From contig NZ_VCNA01000015.1 of the NCBI RefSeq assembly GCF_006170445.1, positions 1 through 64,000 on the forward strand: a DNA stretch of 64,000 nt, read 5' to 3'. Shown one piece after another: positions 43,564 through 52,189 of the stretch (the stretch's first letter is position 1; each line of letters opens with the position of its first letter). The stretch is from Brevibacillus dissolubilis. Its GTDB lineage: Bacteria; Bacillota; Bacilli; Brevibacillales; Brevibacillaceae. The position numbers and the translations under genes are program-made. The notes beneath the pieces are model-generated. The model searched no databases and had not been told where the DNA came from. It was given only the letters and a program-made list of their open reading frames with translations.

Positions 43564-44224
43564 TCGGCAGTTCGAAATCGTACAAAGCTCCTTTCTTCCT
43601 CTTCTGAAAGGAGCCCTCGTTTTTTCCCTCAGTCTTACGGCGATTACCTTTGTGATTGGATTGGTGTTGGCGGTCATCACGGCATTGGCCCGGCTGTCTA
43701 ATGTGCCGTTGCTTAGCGGGATCGCCCGTGCGTATGTATCGATCATCCGTGGAACGCCTTTGCTCGTACAGTTGTTCATTATCTTCTTCGGATTGCCTAG
43801 TATCGGAATCACGCTCGACCCTTATCCATCTGCTATTATCGGCTTTTCTCTCAATGTGGGGGCCTATGCTTCCGAAATCGTGCGGGCGGCCATCCTCTCC
43901 ATTCCAAAAGGACAATGGGAGGCTGGGTACTCGATTGGCATGTCGTATCCGCAAGCGCTTCGCCGGATTATCCTGCCTCAGGCAGCAAGGGTATCGGTTC
44001 CGCCTCTGGCCAACTCTTTTATCAGTCTGGTGAAGGATACCTCTCTGGCCGCGGTCATCCTCGTTCCTGAGATGTTCCGCAAAGCCCAGCAGATCGCAGC
44101 CACTACCTATGAACCACTGTTGGTCTATGTGGAAGCTGCGCTGATTTATTGGGCCATCTGTCTGGTGCTTTCCTTTATCCAGGACTGGTTAGAAAATAGA
44201 TTGGATCGCTACGTGGCGAGATAA
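43550..44224 (+). CDS. tcyB: Cystine-type ABC transporter permease
   Basis: 224 aa, membrane helices and the HisMQ-type EAA loop ([22 protein letters not shown]). [26 protein letters not shown] is the polar amino acid permease signature. Its ATG at 43550 lies 14 nt inside the end of the binding protein gene, implying coupled translation; a TTG three codons earlier is possible. Confidence 0.9.
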   Translation: MFLSDRQFEIVQSSFLPLLKGALVFSLSLTAITFVIGLVLAVITALARLSNVPLLSGIARAYVSIIRGTPLLVQLFIIFFGLPSIGITLDPYPSAIIGFSLNVGAYASEIVRAAILSIPKGQWEAGYSIGMSYPQALRRIILPQAARVSVPPLANSFISLVKDTSLAAVILVPEMFRKAQQIAATTYEPLLVYVEAALIYWAICLVLSFIQDWLENRLDRYVAR

Positions 44225-44235
44225 GGTGATCAACC

Positions 44236-44970
44236 ATGATAAAAGTGAATCATTTAATGAAAAACTTCGGTGATCTGCAAGTCCTCAAGGATATCAATCT
44301 CGAGATCGGCAAAGGCCAGGTCGTCGTGATCATCGGCCCGTCTGGATCAGGCAAGACCACCTTGCTCCGCTGCCTCAATCTGCTCGAAGTCCCGACCAAA
44401 GGCAGCGTGCAGATCGGTGACCTCAACCTCGATTTCTCCGGCCCGGTCTCGAAAAAACAAATGCCCCAGCTGCGGAAACGAACCGGGATGGTTTTTCAAA
44501 GCTACAATCTGTTCCCGCATATGACGGCCATCCAGAATGTCATGGAAGGCCCCGTCACCGTCAAAGGGGAAGACAAACAAAAAGCCTACCAGAAAGCCAA
44601 ACAGCTCCTGACCAAAGTAGGCTTGGCGGATAAGCTCGACTTTTACCCGTTCCAGCTCTCCGGTGGTCAACAGCAACGCGTAGGGATTGCACGCGCGATG
44701 GCAATGGACCCGGATGTCCTCCTGTTCGACGAGCCTACCTCCGCACTTGACCCTGAGTTGGTCGGCGAGGTGCTCAAGGTGATGAAGGAGCTGGCAGTCG
44801 AGGGCATGACGATGGTGGTGGTGACCCACGAGATGAATTTTGCCAGAGAGGTAGCCGATGAGGTGATCTTCATGGATCAAGGTGTCATCGTGGAGCGCAA
44901 CACCCCGGATGAGCTGTTTACCAACCCGCAGCATGACCGGACCCGTCAGTTTTTGAATATGTTGAAATGA
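44236..44970 (+). CDS. tcyC: Cystine-type ABC transporter ATPase
   Basis: 244 aa, Walker [10 protein letters not shown] (residues 35-43), signature [16 protein letters not shown], Walker [16 protein letters not shown] and [10 protein letters not shown]. It matches the GlnQ/TcyC group of polar amino acid importers. AAGGTGA precedes the ATG by 7 nt. Last gene of the operon. Confidence 0.92.
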   Translation: MIKVNHLMKNFGDLQVLKDINLEIGKGQVVVIIGPSGSGKTTLLRCLNLLEVPTKGSVQIGDLNLDFSGPVSKKQMPQLRKRTGMVFQSYNLFPHMTAIQNVMEGPVTVKGEDKQKAYQKAKQLLTKVGLADKLDFYPFQLSGGQQQRVGIARAMAMDPDVLLFDEPTSALDPELVGEVLKVMKELAVEGMTMVVVTHEMNFAREVADEVIFMDQGVIVERNTPDELFTNPQHDRTRQFLNMLK

Positions 44971-44990
44971 TAGAAGTATAGATAAACAAA

Positions 44991-45042
44991 GGCACCTCTC
45001 GGAATTCGTTCGTTCATTCGGATTTCATGGAGGTGCTTTTTC
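44991..45042 (+). terminator. Terminator of the cystine-type transporter operon
   Basis: GGCACCTC / GAGGTGCTTTTTCT arms around a 30-nt loop, beginning 20 nt past the stop. Confidence 0.75.
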
Positions 45043-45154
45043 TATGCCTAAGTCTATGCCTATATCTATGGCAAAAAGAAAAAAGGAGGGCAAAATGACA
45101 TGCCCTCCCCGCCCTCTGACTGACTAAGTATGATTCTTGGTTCGTTATGTTAGG

Positions 45155-45523
45155 TTAGCAGCAGCAGATTTCACGGCATGCTTCTGCACATTGACGGCAG
45201 AGCTCTGCGCATTTTTGGCAGCAGGCATCTTGGCATTTGGCGCAAGCTTTCGCGCATGCATCGCAGACATTGGCGCAGATGCTGGCGAGGAACTTCGCAT
45301 TCACGCTGTTGCGTGCTACCATCTGGGAAACCAATGCGCAGATGTCTGAGCAATCACGAAGCTGTCTGAGGCATGCTGCACGGTCTTGCACATCCGGTGC
45401 TTGGCAGCAGACATCGAAGCATTCGTTGCAAGCCTGAATGCAACAATTGCACGCTTCGATGCAGGCTCTCAGGCACTCATCCAATTGGCTTCCGATGATG
45501 TAGCTGTTCATTGCATTTGTCAT
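45155..45523 (-). CDS. Cysteine-rich four-helix bundle copper-binding protein (Csp/YhjQ-like)
   Basis: 122 aa with 26 cysteines (21%). The spacing CxxxCxxxC along helices (CLRACIEACNCCIQACNECFD; ICANVCDACAKACAKCQDACC) is that of the Csp copper-storage and DUF326 family, in which four helices line up thiols to hold many Cu(I) ions. No signal peptide, so cytosolic like Csp3. GGGAGG precedes the ATG by 9 nt. No copper exporter or CsoR gene is adjacent. Confidence 0.88.
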   Translation of the reverse strand: MTNAMNSYIIGSQLDECLRACIEACNCCIQACNECFDVCCQAPDVQDRAACLRQLRDCSDICALVSQMVARNSVNAKFLASICANVCDACAKACAKCQDACCQKCAELCRQCAEACREICCC

Positions 45524-45589
45524 AACATAACGCCTCCCGTACGGTATCAGATGTGGGTCTCAATCGGAGAACGGCAACCGAAGCACAGC

Positions 45590-45640
45590 AAAAAGAGGCA
45601 TGAAAGATCGGGGCATTCCCCTTCCTTCTCCCATGCCTCT
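45590..45640 (-). terminator. Terminator after the 184-aa gene
   Basis: On the minus strand GAGGCATG / CATGCCTC arms around a 29-nt loop, ending in TTTTTG. It lies between the 184-aa gene and the Cys-rich protein gene. Confidence 0.7.
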
Positions 45641-45821
45641 CGTTTTCGAGTCGGCCTATGCTCCTGTTTTGCTACCCACTCTAGATATACGGTCGGTACT
45701 GTGGAATCATACCGGATTTTTAACATTTTCCCCCTAGTCCATTATTGTTAGAATCCTTATCAACTTAGTCGGGATTAACACTGGATTAGACCATTTCGCC
45801 TCTCTAACCGATTCACTGCCG

Positions 45822-46376
45822 TTATTTCATGGCTCGTATTTGCTGCTCCAGCCACTGGATCTCAGCCAGGCAGGTCTTCATTTGGGCGGTAGCCTTCTCT
45901 TGGAGCTCCAGATCGCCACGTGCTTTGGCCGCTCGGTATTGATCCAGGGACAGATTGAGGTTTCCTTGCATGGTTTCTTTCATCAGCATCAGCTCAAAGC
46001 TGGTCCCTGCTTCCGTCTGTTTCCCTGTTGCTTTTTCCGTCCCTTTTTCAAAATAAGTCGGGATGCGCCGACCATCCGTGATGACATGCTTCTCCCCGCT
46101 CAGAGATGCAAGCATGATCAACGAATCGAGGCATTCTTCCCAAGGTGTCTCGCCCAGCTCGATCCGCAGATAATCAATCCGCGTACGGTATGTCGTGCCA
46201 CCTCCATAGAAGCGGAGGCCGACCATCTCATCTCCCTGCACCAGGGTAACGGTCATGGTTTGGCCTTGGGTCTCCTCGACAATGGTCAGGCCAAGCTCCA
46301 ATGCCTTGGTCATCCATCGGTCCAGCTGGGATGGTTCGACACGTCCTTCGATGTTTCGGTACACAAGAACCTCCAT
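45822..46376 (-). CDS. Uncharacterised 184-aa cytoplasmic protein
   Basis: Not recognised. The N-terminal about 100 residues (MEVLVYRNIEGRVEPSQLDR ... YRTRIDYLRIELGETPWEECLDSLIMLASLSGE) read as a mixed alpha/beta domain. The C-terminal about 60 residues (FELMLMKETMQGNLNLSLDQYRAAKARGDLELQEKATAQMKTCLAEI) are strongly charged and probably helical. No signal or metal motif. Confidence 0.7.
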   Translation of the reverse strand: MEVLVYRNIEGRVEPSQLDRWMTKALELGLTIVEETQGQTMTVTLVQGDEMVGLRFYGGGTTYRTRIDYLRIELGETPWEECLDSLIMLASLSGEKHVITDGRRIPTYFEKGTEKATGKQTEAGTSFELMLMKETMQGNLNLSLDQYRAAKARGDLELQEKATAQMKTCLAEIQWLEQQIRAMK

Positions 46377-46632
46377 GCCTGTCTCTCCCCCTCTTTTTTA
46401 CTTCCAGTGTATGAAGGGGACGAGAGGGTTGGAGAGTAGACGTTTGCCTAACTTTTTTAGAATGTGTCTAGAAGTAGGTCCACACAGCAATATTGACATA
46501 AAATTCAGGATAAAAGATCCATGCGTTTTTATCAGTTTTTTGAACAATGGTACGTTTTTACCTATTCCCATGCTTATGGACAGCGTGTAAGATAGGAAGG
46601 TATTTTTTAATATAACTAAAGAGAGGTTCAAA

Positions 46633-47532
46633 ATGAAAAAGATTTCTTTCCTTCCTTTTTTACTATCATTCGCATTGTTTTTGGGATTGGTTACGCCGAT
46701 CAGCGCGGAAGAGGAACTTAACTGGGTAGAGGGTGGCCAGACAGTTGAACTGGGAGATAACCTGGCTACGCTGGATTTGGCCCCTGAGCTGTTGTTCCTG
46801 AATAAAGAAGATACGATCAAGCTGGAAGAACAGAATCAGGACACACCGACCGGTTTGGAGCTTGCAAGCATTTTTCCGGCAGCAGAGGATCAGGACTGGG
46901 CTGTATTCGTGGAATATGAAGAAGTCGGTTATATCCGAGACGAAGATCAAAATGAGATCGATGCGGACGCCATCCTCGCCGATTATAAAGAAGGCACAGA
47001 GGAAGCCAACAAAGACCGCAATCCGGAAGATTACCTCCATGTCGTCGGCTGGGATGTCAAACCGACTTATGACAAAACCACGCATCGCCTCGAATGGTCC
47101 ATGCTTGCCGAGGATGCACAGAAGAATCCTGTGATCAACTACAACGTGAGAATGCTGACGCGTAAAGGCTATCTCTCCTTCATCCTCGTATCTGATCCAG
47201 CCAACCTGGCACAAGATAAGGAAGCGATGAAAAACCTGATCTTCCCTGCTCTCAAAGTAAAAGAAGGCAACCGCTACGAAGACTTCAACGAAGCGACTGA
47301 CGCTGTGGCTGAATACGGCTTGACCGGGTTGATTCTGGGCGGTCTGGGTCTGGCGGTAGCGAAAAAAGCGGGTCTCTTGGCGATCTTGCTGGTTGTACTC
47401 AAAAAAGGCTGGGTATTCATTCTCTTGATTGGCGGCGCTCTGCTGAAGTTCGGGAAGAAGTTGTTCGGACGGAAGAAAGCAGAGAATGTGGCTACACCGG
47501 TTGAGACAACAGAGTTTACTGTGGATAAATAA
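46633..47532 (+). CDS. DUF2167 membrane protein
   Basis: 299 aa. Signal peptide (LSFALFLGLVTPISA), an extracytoplasmic domain with VEYEEVGYIRDEDQNEIDADAIL, YLHVVGWDVKPTYDKTTHRLEWSMLA and NYNVRMLTRKGYLSFILV, then two hydrophobic segments near 235-275. That is the DUF2167 layout (YfdE-like membrane proteins). Role unknown; some members are linked to membrane stress. It ends at a strong inverted repeat. Confidence 0.85.
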   Translation: MKKISFLPFLLSFALFLGLVTPISAEEELNWVEGGQTVELGDNLATLDLAPELLFLNKEDTIKLEEQNQDTPTGLELASIFPAAEDQDWAVFVEYEEVGYIRDEDQNEIDADAILADYKEGTEEANKDRNPEDYLHVVGWDVKPTYDKTTHRLEWSMLAEDAQKNPVINYNVRMLTRKGYLSFILVSDPANLAQDKEAMKNLIFPALKVKEGNRYEDFNEATDAVAEYGLTGLILGGLGLAVAKKAGLLAILLVVLKKGWVFILLIGGALLKFGKKLFGRKKAENVATPVETTEFTVDK

Positions 47533-47537
47533 AAAAA

Positions 47538-47600
47538 ACGCATCCCCCTAACGTTTATCGGAGCTAATCTTGAAGTCTCCGATAAACGTTAGGGGGTGTT
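47538..47600. terminator. Strong bidirectional terminator (22-bp arms)
   Basis: Nearly perfect inverted repeat of 22-23 bp (CATCCCCCTAACGTTTATCG at 47541 and its complement ending at 47598) around a 13-nt loop, flanked by A-run on the left and TTTGC on the right. It lies between the converging DUF2167 and aminotransferase genes. Confidence 0.85.
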
Positions 47601-47621
47601 TGCATTCTACGGTTCTACCGA

Positions 47622-48863
47622 CTAATGCTTCAACGACTGCACCGCATCCAATGCCCGCGCGATCTCTTCCTCGGTATTGTAGATCCCCGGAGTAAAGCGT
47701 GCATACGTCTCTTTATAAGGAGCCTCGGTCGATACCACCTTCAACTCCCGCAAGCGCTTGACCGTATCCTGTACCGACATGCCATCCACACGGAACGAGA
47801 TGATGCCCGCTGACAGTTCGTCATCCATAGGGGTATAGAGCGTGACGTGCGGCATGGAGGCGAGTCCTTCTTTGGTCAGACGGTTCAGCTCGTGGACACG
47901 GTTGTAGATGTTCTGCTTGCCGATGCTCTCGACCCATTCGAATGCATCCGGGAGAGCGAAGTGGTGCTCCATCGTGTGGAAGCCGCCTGGTGACATGTGG
48001 TGACCGTTGACATGCTCAGGCTGCTGATTTCCCTTGATGATGTGGTACATCACCTCAGAGAAGCTTGGGATGACAGGCTTGACATGCTGCCATGCAGAGG
48101 TTTTGGCCGCGACGAATCCGGTTCCGCGCGGGCCATACAGCCATTTGTGTGTACCTGTGATGAAAAAGTCGCAGCCCAACTCGTCGAAAGTCTCCAGCTC
48201 GATCCCGAAGCCGTGGACAGCGTCGACCACGAGCAGCACTTTGTTTTCCTCGTCGCGGTGCTTGTTGATCTTCGCAAGTTCGCGGGCGATCTGTGGAATC
48301 GGCGATTTCAGTCCCGTGCTGGAATGCACCCATGTCGTACCGATGACTCGGGTATTGTCACGGACTTCCTTGATGAGGTTGTGCACCATCTCATCTATGG
48401 TGACCTCATGGATATTGTCGTAGTATTTGACCTCGCGGAAAGTCGCTCCGGTACGCTCGGAGGCCCGCTTGATCGCTTCCTGCTGGCAATAGTAGTTCTG
48501 CTCGGAGGTAAGGATCTCTTGGCCCTTTTGGATGTTGAGTCCGGTGTAAATCGTCCCCAGACCCATCGTGGTACTGTCGGTCAGGGCGATGTCGTCCTGC
48601 TTGTCCATCCCCATATAGCGGGCGACCGCCTTCCGTGCATTTTGGGCATATTCCTGCTCGTGGTCGAGGATATATAACGCCGGGCTTGCGTCCAATTCCC
48701 GTTGGTGCTTTTCAATGGCTTCCCGCACCGGTCTTGGATGAGAAGCAAAAAATTGCGATGTCCCCAGCTGAATGATGCTTGTATCCAGACGGTCAAATTG
48801 GGCCCGGACTGCATTCCAATCCACCGCTGTCTGCGTCGTTCTATCTAATGTAGTGGTTGCCAT
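47622..48863 (-). CDS. Class V aminotransferase-fold PLP enzyme
   Basis: 413 aa. PLP lysine K240 in TGTHKWLYGPRGTGF; D214 and H217 in VVDAVHGFG; STTMGLGTIY at 97-106 for the phosphate. The sequence follows the isopenicillin-N epimerase/cysteine desulfurase-like branch of class V, whose members act on cysteine or other amino acids, but lacks a loop Cys typical of desulfurases. Substrate unknown. Single gene facing the DUF2167 gene. Confidence 0.86.
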   Translation of the reverse strand: MATTTLDRTTQTAVDWNAVRAQFDRLDTSIIQLGTSQFFASHPRPVREAIEKHQRELDASPALYILDHEQEYAQNARKAVARYMGMDKQDDIALTDSTTMGLGTIYTGLNIQKGQEILTSEQNYYCQQEAIKRASERTGATFREVKYYDNIHEVTIDEMVHNLIKEVRDNTRVIGTTWVHSSTGLKSPIPQIARELAKINKHRDEENKVLLVVDAVHGFGIELETFDELGCDFFITGTHKWLYGPRGTGFVAAKTSAWQHVKPVIPSFSEVMYHIIKGNQQPEHVNGHHMSPGGFHTMEHHFALPDAFEWVESIGKQNIYNRVHELNRLTKEGLASMPHVTLYTPMDDELSAGIISFRVDGMSVQDTVKRLRELKVVSTEAPYKETYARFTPGIYNTEEEIARALDAVQSLKH

Positions 48864-49027
48864 CTCGTCATTCCTCTCTTGGTGTCAGGATGATTGAAAT
48901 GCAGATTGTGAACGGGTATTAGTATGACCTGCCCATTGCTTTGCATTCGAAACGGTTGATGACGGGTACATAATTTTGATGGAAACACCCCACGATAAGT
49001 CAAAACAACCACAGAGGAGGAACATAC

Positions 49028-50434
49028 GTGGGCGAAGCATCCGCCAATAAAGCCAAACTAACCTGGTGGCAGCTTAGTCTGCTTGGGATGGGCTGTACAA
49101 CAGGGACAGGCTTCTTTCTCGGTTCTGCAATTGCGATTGAAAAAAGCGGCTTTTCCGTTCTGATCATTTTTTTCCTTGCTGCATTCGGCACCTATTTCGT
49201 CTTCGACGCTTTAGCCAATATGATCGCCCAGCATTCTGAAAAAGGCTCATACCGGACCTATTCCAAAAAAGCGTTCGGTCATTGGGCTGCCTTCAGTCAT
49301 GGCTGGATTTATTGGCTGTCCGAAATCCTGATCCTCGGAAGCCAGCTGACCGCCTTAGGGTTGTTTACGAAGTTCTGGTTTCCGAACCTTCCCTTGTGGG
49401 TCTTCGCGGCGGGTTATGCCGTCTTGGGGGTACTGATCGTCTTGCTGGGGACAAAAGGATTCGAGTCTGTCGAGAATGTCCTCGCCGTCGTCAAGGCAGC
49501 GGCCATCTTGATGTTTGTCATCCTCGCGATCCTGGTCATAACTGGTGTCATCGGGAAGGTAGACCCGCACATGCACTCTCCACAGGGGATGAGCGATATC
49601 TTTGCGGACGGCTACACGGGGCTGTGGACAGGCCTGATCTATGCCTTCTTCGCCTTCGCCGGGATCGAGGTCGTCGGTCTGATGGCGGCAGATCTCAAAA
49701 ATCCAAAAGAAGCGCCCAAATCCGGTAAAGTCATGCTGACCACGGTTGCATTGCTTTACATCATCTCGCTTGGAATGGCGCTTCTTTTGGCTCCTATGGA
49801 CAAGTTCGATCCGAATCAAAGCCCGTTTATCACGGCTCTCAAGGATATCCGGTACACGGGCATTGTGCATGTGTTTAATGGTGTTTTAATTATTGCCGGT
49901 TTTTCAGGTCTGGTCGCCTCTCTCTTTTCCGTCACCAAAATGATGCAGACGATTGCCAAAGACGGGGATGCTCCCAAGGTTTTTGCTAAGATGAGCAAGC
50001 GCAAGATACCTTACATGTCCCTCCTGCTGACCATCGCTGGCATGATCGTCTCCATCGTAATCGCTCTCTTGTTACCTAAAAAAGTATACGAATACATCAC
50101 CACAGCGGGCGGTCTGATGCTGTTATACACCTGGCTGTATATCGTGTTCGCTTCACGCAAGCTGCTGAAGCTCACGGCATGGGGTCACACCAAATCAATC
50201 ATTGCCATCCTCTTGATCCTCGCCGCGATCTCAGGCACACTGTTTGACGAATCAAGCAGACCCGGCTTTTATGTCAGCGTAGGGATGCTGCTGGTAATTG
50301 GACTCGTCACCCTGCTCATGCGGAAAAAGTGGAAAAAAGACGATGACGACTCTAATAAGAAAGCATTTGAATCGCTTGATATCCAAAGTATATTCCAAAG
50401 CCTATTAGACAAAGACCGGAACCCTGCGAAATAA
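49028..50434 (+). CDS. Amino acid permease (APC superfamily)
   Basis: 468 aa with about 12 helices; GTG start with GAGGAGG about 9 nt upstream. LSLLGMGCTTGTGFFLGSAIAIEKSG is the APC opening, with AAHSEKGSYRTYSKKAFGHWAAF and FFAFAGIEVVGLMAADLKNPKEAPKSG. It belongs to the AAT family (YbxG/YdgF-like). The final 83 bp overlap the end of the converging LysE-type gene; the hydrophilic C-terminal tail (KKWKKDDDDSNKKAFESLD) is encoded there. Confidence 0.88.
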   Translation: MGEASANKAKLTWWQLSLLGMGCTTGTGFFLGSAIAIEKSGFSVLIIFFLAAFGTYFVFDALANMIAQHSEKGSYRTYSKKAFGHWAAFSHGWIYWLSEILILGSQLTALGLFTKFWFPNLPLWVFAAGYAVLGVLIVLLGTKGFESVENVLAVVKAAAILMFVILAILVITGVIGKVDPHMHSPQGMSDIFADGYTGLWTGLIYAFFAFAGIEVVGLMAADLKNPKEAPKSGKVMLTTVALLYIISLGMALLLAPMDKFDPNQSPFITALKDIRYTGIVHVFNGVLIIAGFSGLVASLFSVTKMMQTIAKDGDAPKVFAKMSKRKIPYMSLLLTIAGMIVSIVIALLLPKKVYEYITTAGGLMLLYTWLYIVFASRKLLKLTAWGHTKSIIAILLILAAISGTLFDESSRPGFYVSVGMLLVIGLVTLLMRKKWKKDDDDSNKKAFESLDIQSIFQSLLDKDRNPAK

Positions 50435-50978
50435 GCACAAGCACACGCTGGTTCACAAAGTTATGAAACGAACTGGCGACCGTCGCCATGATCAGGTCCC
50501 ACAACGCCAGACCGATGAAGATTCCGGAGCTGTAAATGAGCAGATCCCACGCTCCGTAGGTCTCCGCTGTCTTCGCCAGGATCGAGCCGTAAATCCCCAG
50601 CCAGAACAGAATGCTGATCGGGTTGGAGAGCGTCATCAGAAATCCAGAATAAAAGGATCTGCTCACGGGTTCATCCTTGGCTTGGGATCTCGACTGGGAG
50701 ACGTTTGCATTGATGATGCTCTCAATCCCCGTGTACAACAGGACAAACGTGCCAAACACATACAAAAACGTTTTCATAAACGGGGTGGTGAGAAAATGCG
50801 CCGAGCCAAAGTAGATCAGCAGCATGAACAGACCATCTGCCACCATCGCGCCAAACCCCACCAGATAGGCATGCAGGAATCCATATTTGATTCCCTTATC
50901 CAATTGCGCAGCATTAACAGGACCAATGGGAGCAGCCAATGTAAGACCTAGCAGAATATAGCCCACAAAAATATTCAT
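50352..50978 (-). CDS. LysE/RhtB-family amino acid exporter
   Basis: 208 aa, six helices. GYILLGLTLAAPIGPVNAAQLDKGIKYGFLHAYLVGFGAMVADGLF and SGFLMTLSNPISILFWLGIYG are the LysE/RhtB marks. It probably exports an amino acid or related metabolite. The 3' end overlaps the end of the permease gene on the other strand by 83 bp, so the two transcripts are antisense at their tails. Confidence 0.9.
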   Translation of the reverse strand: MNIFVGYILLGLTLAAPIGPVNAAQLDKGIKYGFLHAYLVGFGAMVADGLFMLLIYFGSAHFLTTPFMKTFLYVFGTFVLLYTGIESIINANVSQSRSQAKDEPVSRSFYSGFLMTLSNPISILFWLGIYGSILAKTAETYGAWDLLIYSSGIFIGLALWDLIMATVASSFHNFVNQRVLVLISQGSGLCLIGFGIYFGYQAIQMLSY

Positions 50979-51128
50979 CCTCGGACACTCCTATCTTAGA
51001 ATGGACGACTTGTACGATTTATTGGTACAAACCAGTCTTGACTATATTCATTCTATGGAGTGCTCGAACAGTCTAGACCGGAAAAACTTTAGCCGCTCAA
51101 CCATTTCAACTTGTTAAGTGTACGAAGA

Positions 51129-51167
51129 AAAAGCCAAACCGGATAGCGTCGTGGGTTTGGCTTTTTG
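51129..51167. terminator. Orphan terminator
   Basis: AAGCCAAACC / GGTTTGGCTT arms (51131-51140, 51154-51163) with A and T flanks. No intact gene ends beside it on either strand. Its arm sequence is close to that of the terminator at 57.9 kb. Confidence 0.75.
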
Positions 51168-51271
51168 TCCTGTTCGGATATAAGTTTCTGGTACATGTTG
51201 TACCCATTCCGTATGATGAGTTTCTACATACTCTATCTACATCATTAGCTTTCCATTCGTTGACCATCACA

Positions 51272-51359
51272 TCAGCGGGGGCAGGTACCTGTACGCCCGT
51301 TCAACAGACCTGTTTTCGCCACAACGTCGGAGCCTGCACAGATACCGGATACGAGGATA
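51272..51359 (-). pseudogene. Relic of a DJ-1/PfpI-family gene
   Basis: One minus-strand frame reads ILVSGICAGSDVVAKTGLLN then GRTGTC before a stop. GICAGSxxxAKxGLLxGR is the nucleophile-elbow segment of DJ-1/PfpI proteins. No start is seen and a stop stands just upstream, so only a fragment of about 29 codons remains. Chance resemblance cannot be excluded. Confidence 0.35.
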
Positions 51360-51437
51360 TGCCTCCTTGATCTTCACCGGTTCAAAGTAGTTGATTCAAA
51401 AACGATTTTACTCTGTACTTGTCCAATCGTGAAGAAT

Positions 51438-51468
51438 GCACTTTTTTGTAAGGTGGTTACCAAAATGT
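51438..51468. promoter_or_regulatory. HxlR-type operator before hxlR
   Basis: ACTTTTTTGTAA-GGTGG-TTACCAAAATGT is an imperfect palindrome with a GGTGG centre, 29 bp upstream of the hxlR ATG. A closely matching copy in the opposite orientation lies before the alcohol dehydrogenase gene (52075-52105). Likely the binding site of the HxlR protein. Confidence 0.65.
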
Positions 51469-51496
51469 TACTATGGATATGGGAGGTGTATGGGAG

Positions 51497-51886
51497 ATGT
51501 CTGATACATTACGAAAAGAGATCCATGACAAGATTCAAAACGGTGATTTCAATTGTGAAAAAGAACTGACTTTGTCCATCATCAGTGGAAAGTGGAAGAT
51601 CGTCATTCTCTGGCATCTGGGTACAGAGGGGCCGCTCCGTTTTAGCGATCTTCAGCGGCTGTTTCCGAAGATTTCACATAAAATGCTGACAAATCAATTA
51701 AAAGAGCTGGCCGACGATGGAATTGTGCATCGGGAGGTATATCCGGAGGTTCCCCCACGTGTAGAGTATTCCATGACCGAGCTTGGGATGACTCTTTTGC
51801 CGATTATTGAACTGATGTATGAGTGGGGCAAAAAACGGGTGGCCGCGCTGCAGGAAGAGATGGCGGTTCTCGGGGATCAACCATAA
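51497..51886 (+). CDS. HxlR-family transcriptional regulator
   Basis: 129 aa from ATG 51497 (MSDTLRKEI), GGAGG 10 nt upstream; an upstream in-frame ATG would overlap the ribosome site. C20 in [17 protein letters not shown] is the conserved redox-sensing cysteine of HxlR proteins such as YodB and Hyp[60 protein letters not shown] is the winged helix. It likely senses quinones or electrophiles and controls itself and the adjacent alcohol dehydrogenase through the shared palindrome. Confidence 0.9.
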   Translation: MSDTLRKEIHDKIQNGDFNCEKELTLSIISGKWKIVILWHLGTEGPLRFSDLQRLFPKISHKMLTNQLKELADDGIVHREVYPEVPPRVEYSMTELGMTLLPIIELMYEWGKKRVAALQEEMAVLGDQP

Positions 51887-51942
51887 TATTCACATGACTT
51901 GAACACGGGTAACCAGCTTGACCGAATGAGCCAATGAATGAG

Positions 51943-51975
51943 AGGAATGCCTTTTGACGGGTGTTCCTTTTTTTG
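51943..51975 (+). terminator. Terminator after hxlR
   Basis: AGGAATGCC and GGGTGTTCCT pair with G-U bonds around a 7-nt loop and run into seven T. Confidence 0.75.
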
Positions 51976-52074
51976 TGTCTCTACTGGAAAAACCTCCGTC
52001 GTCACTGTCCATTCGCTACGGGGAATGCTAGTGGAGGCAAAACGATATAGCTGTAACCTTTTCTTCAATAAGAT

Positions 52075-52105
52075 ACTTTTTTGTAACCACCTAACAAAAA
52101 AGTGC
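52075..52105. promoter_or_regulatory. HxlR-type operator before alcohol dehydrogenase gene
   Basis: The complement reads ACTTTTTTGTTAGGTGGTTA followed by CAAAAAAGT, nearly the same as the site before hxlR. It lies 85 bp upstream of the dehydrogenase ATG, where it would sit at or before the -35 box. Confidence 0.65.
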
Positions 52106-52189
52106 GTACTTCCCTTTCGAAAGTTTGATGTATAGAATAAGCCCTATCGAGCAAAACACTTTATGGATAAACGGAAAGGGGATTGTTAC

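Larger units (their letters stand above)
50979..51496. other. 518-bp gap with lone terminator, gene relic and hxlR promoter region
   Basis: No intact gene is seen. It contains a strong unassigned terminator (51129-51167), a short DJ-1/PfpI-like relic on the minus strand (51272-51359), and, close to the hxlR start, the operator-like palindrome at 51438-51468. The layout suggests loss of a gene that once stood here. Confidence 0.6.
51887..52189 (+). other. hxlR-adh intergenic region
   Basis: 303 bp without a gene. It holds the hxlR terminator (51943-51975), an operator-like palindrome (52075-52105) and the putative dehydrogenase promoter (TAGAAT near 52133). Confidence 0.6.

Noticed and set aside
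51338-51386. Second DJ-1-like reading in another frame of the relic
   Set aside because: Resemblance is limited to a few residues and both frames cannot be right; likely chance.
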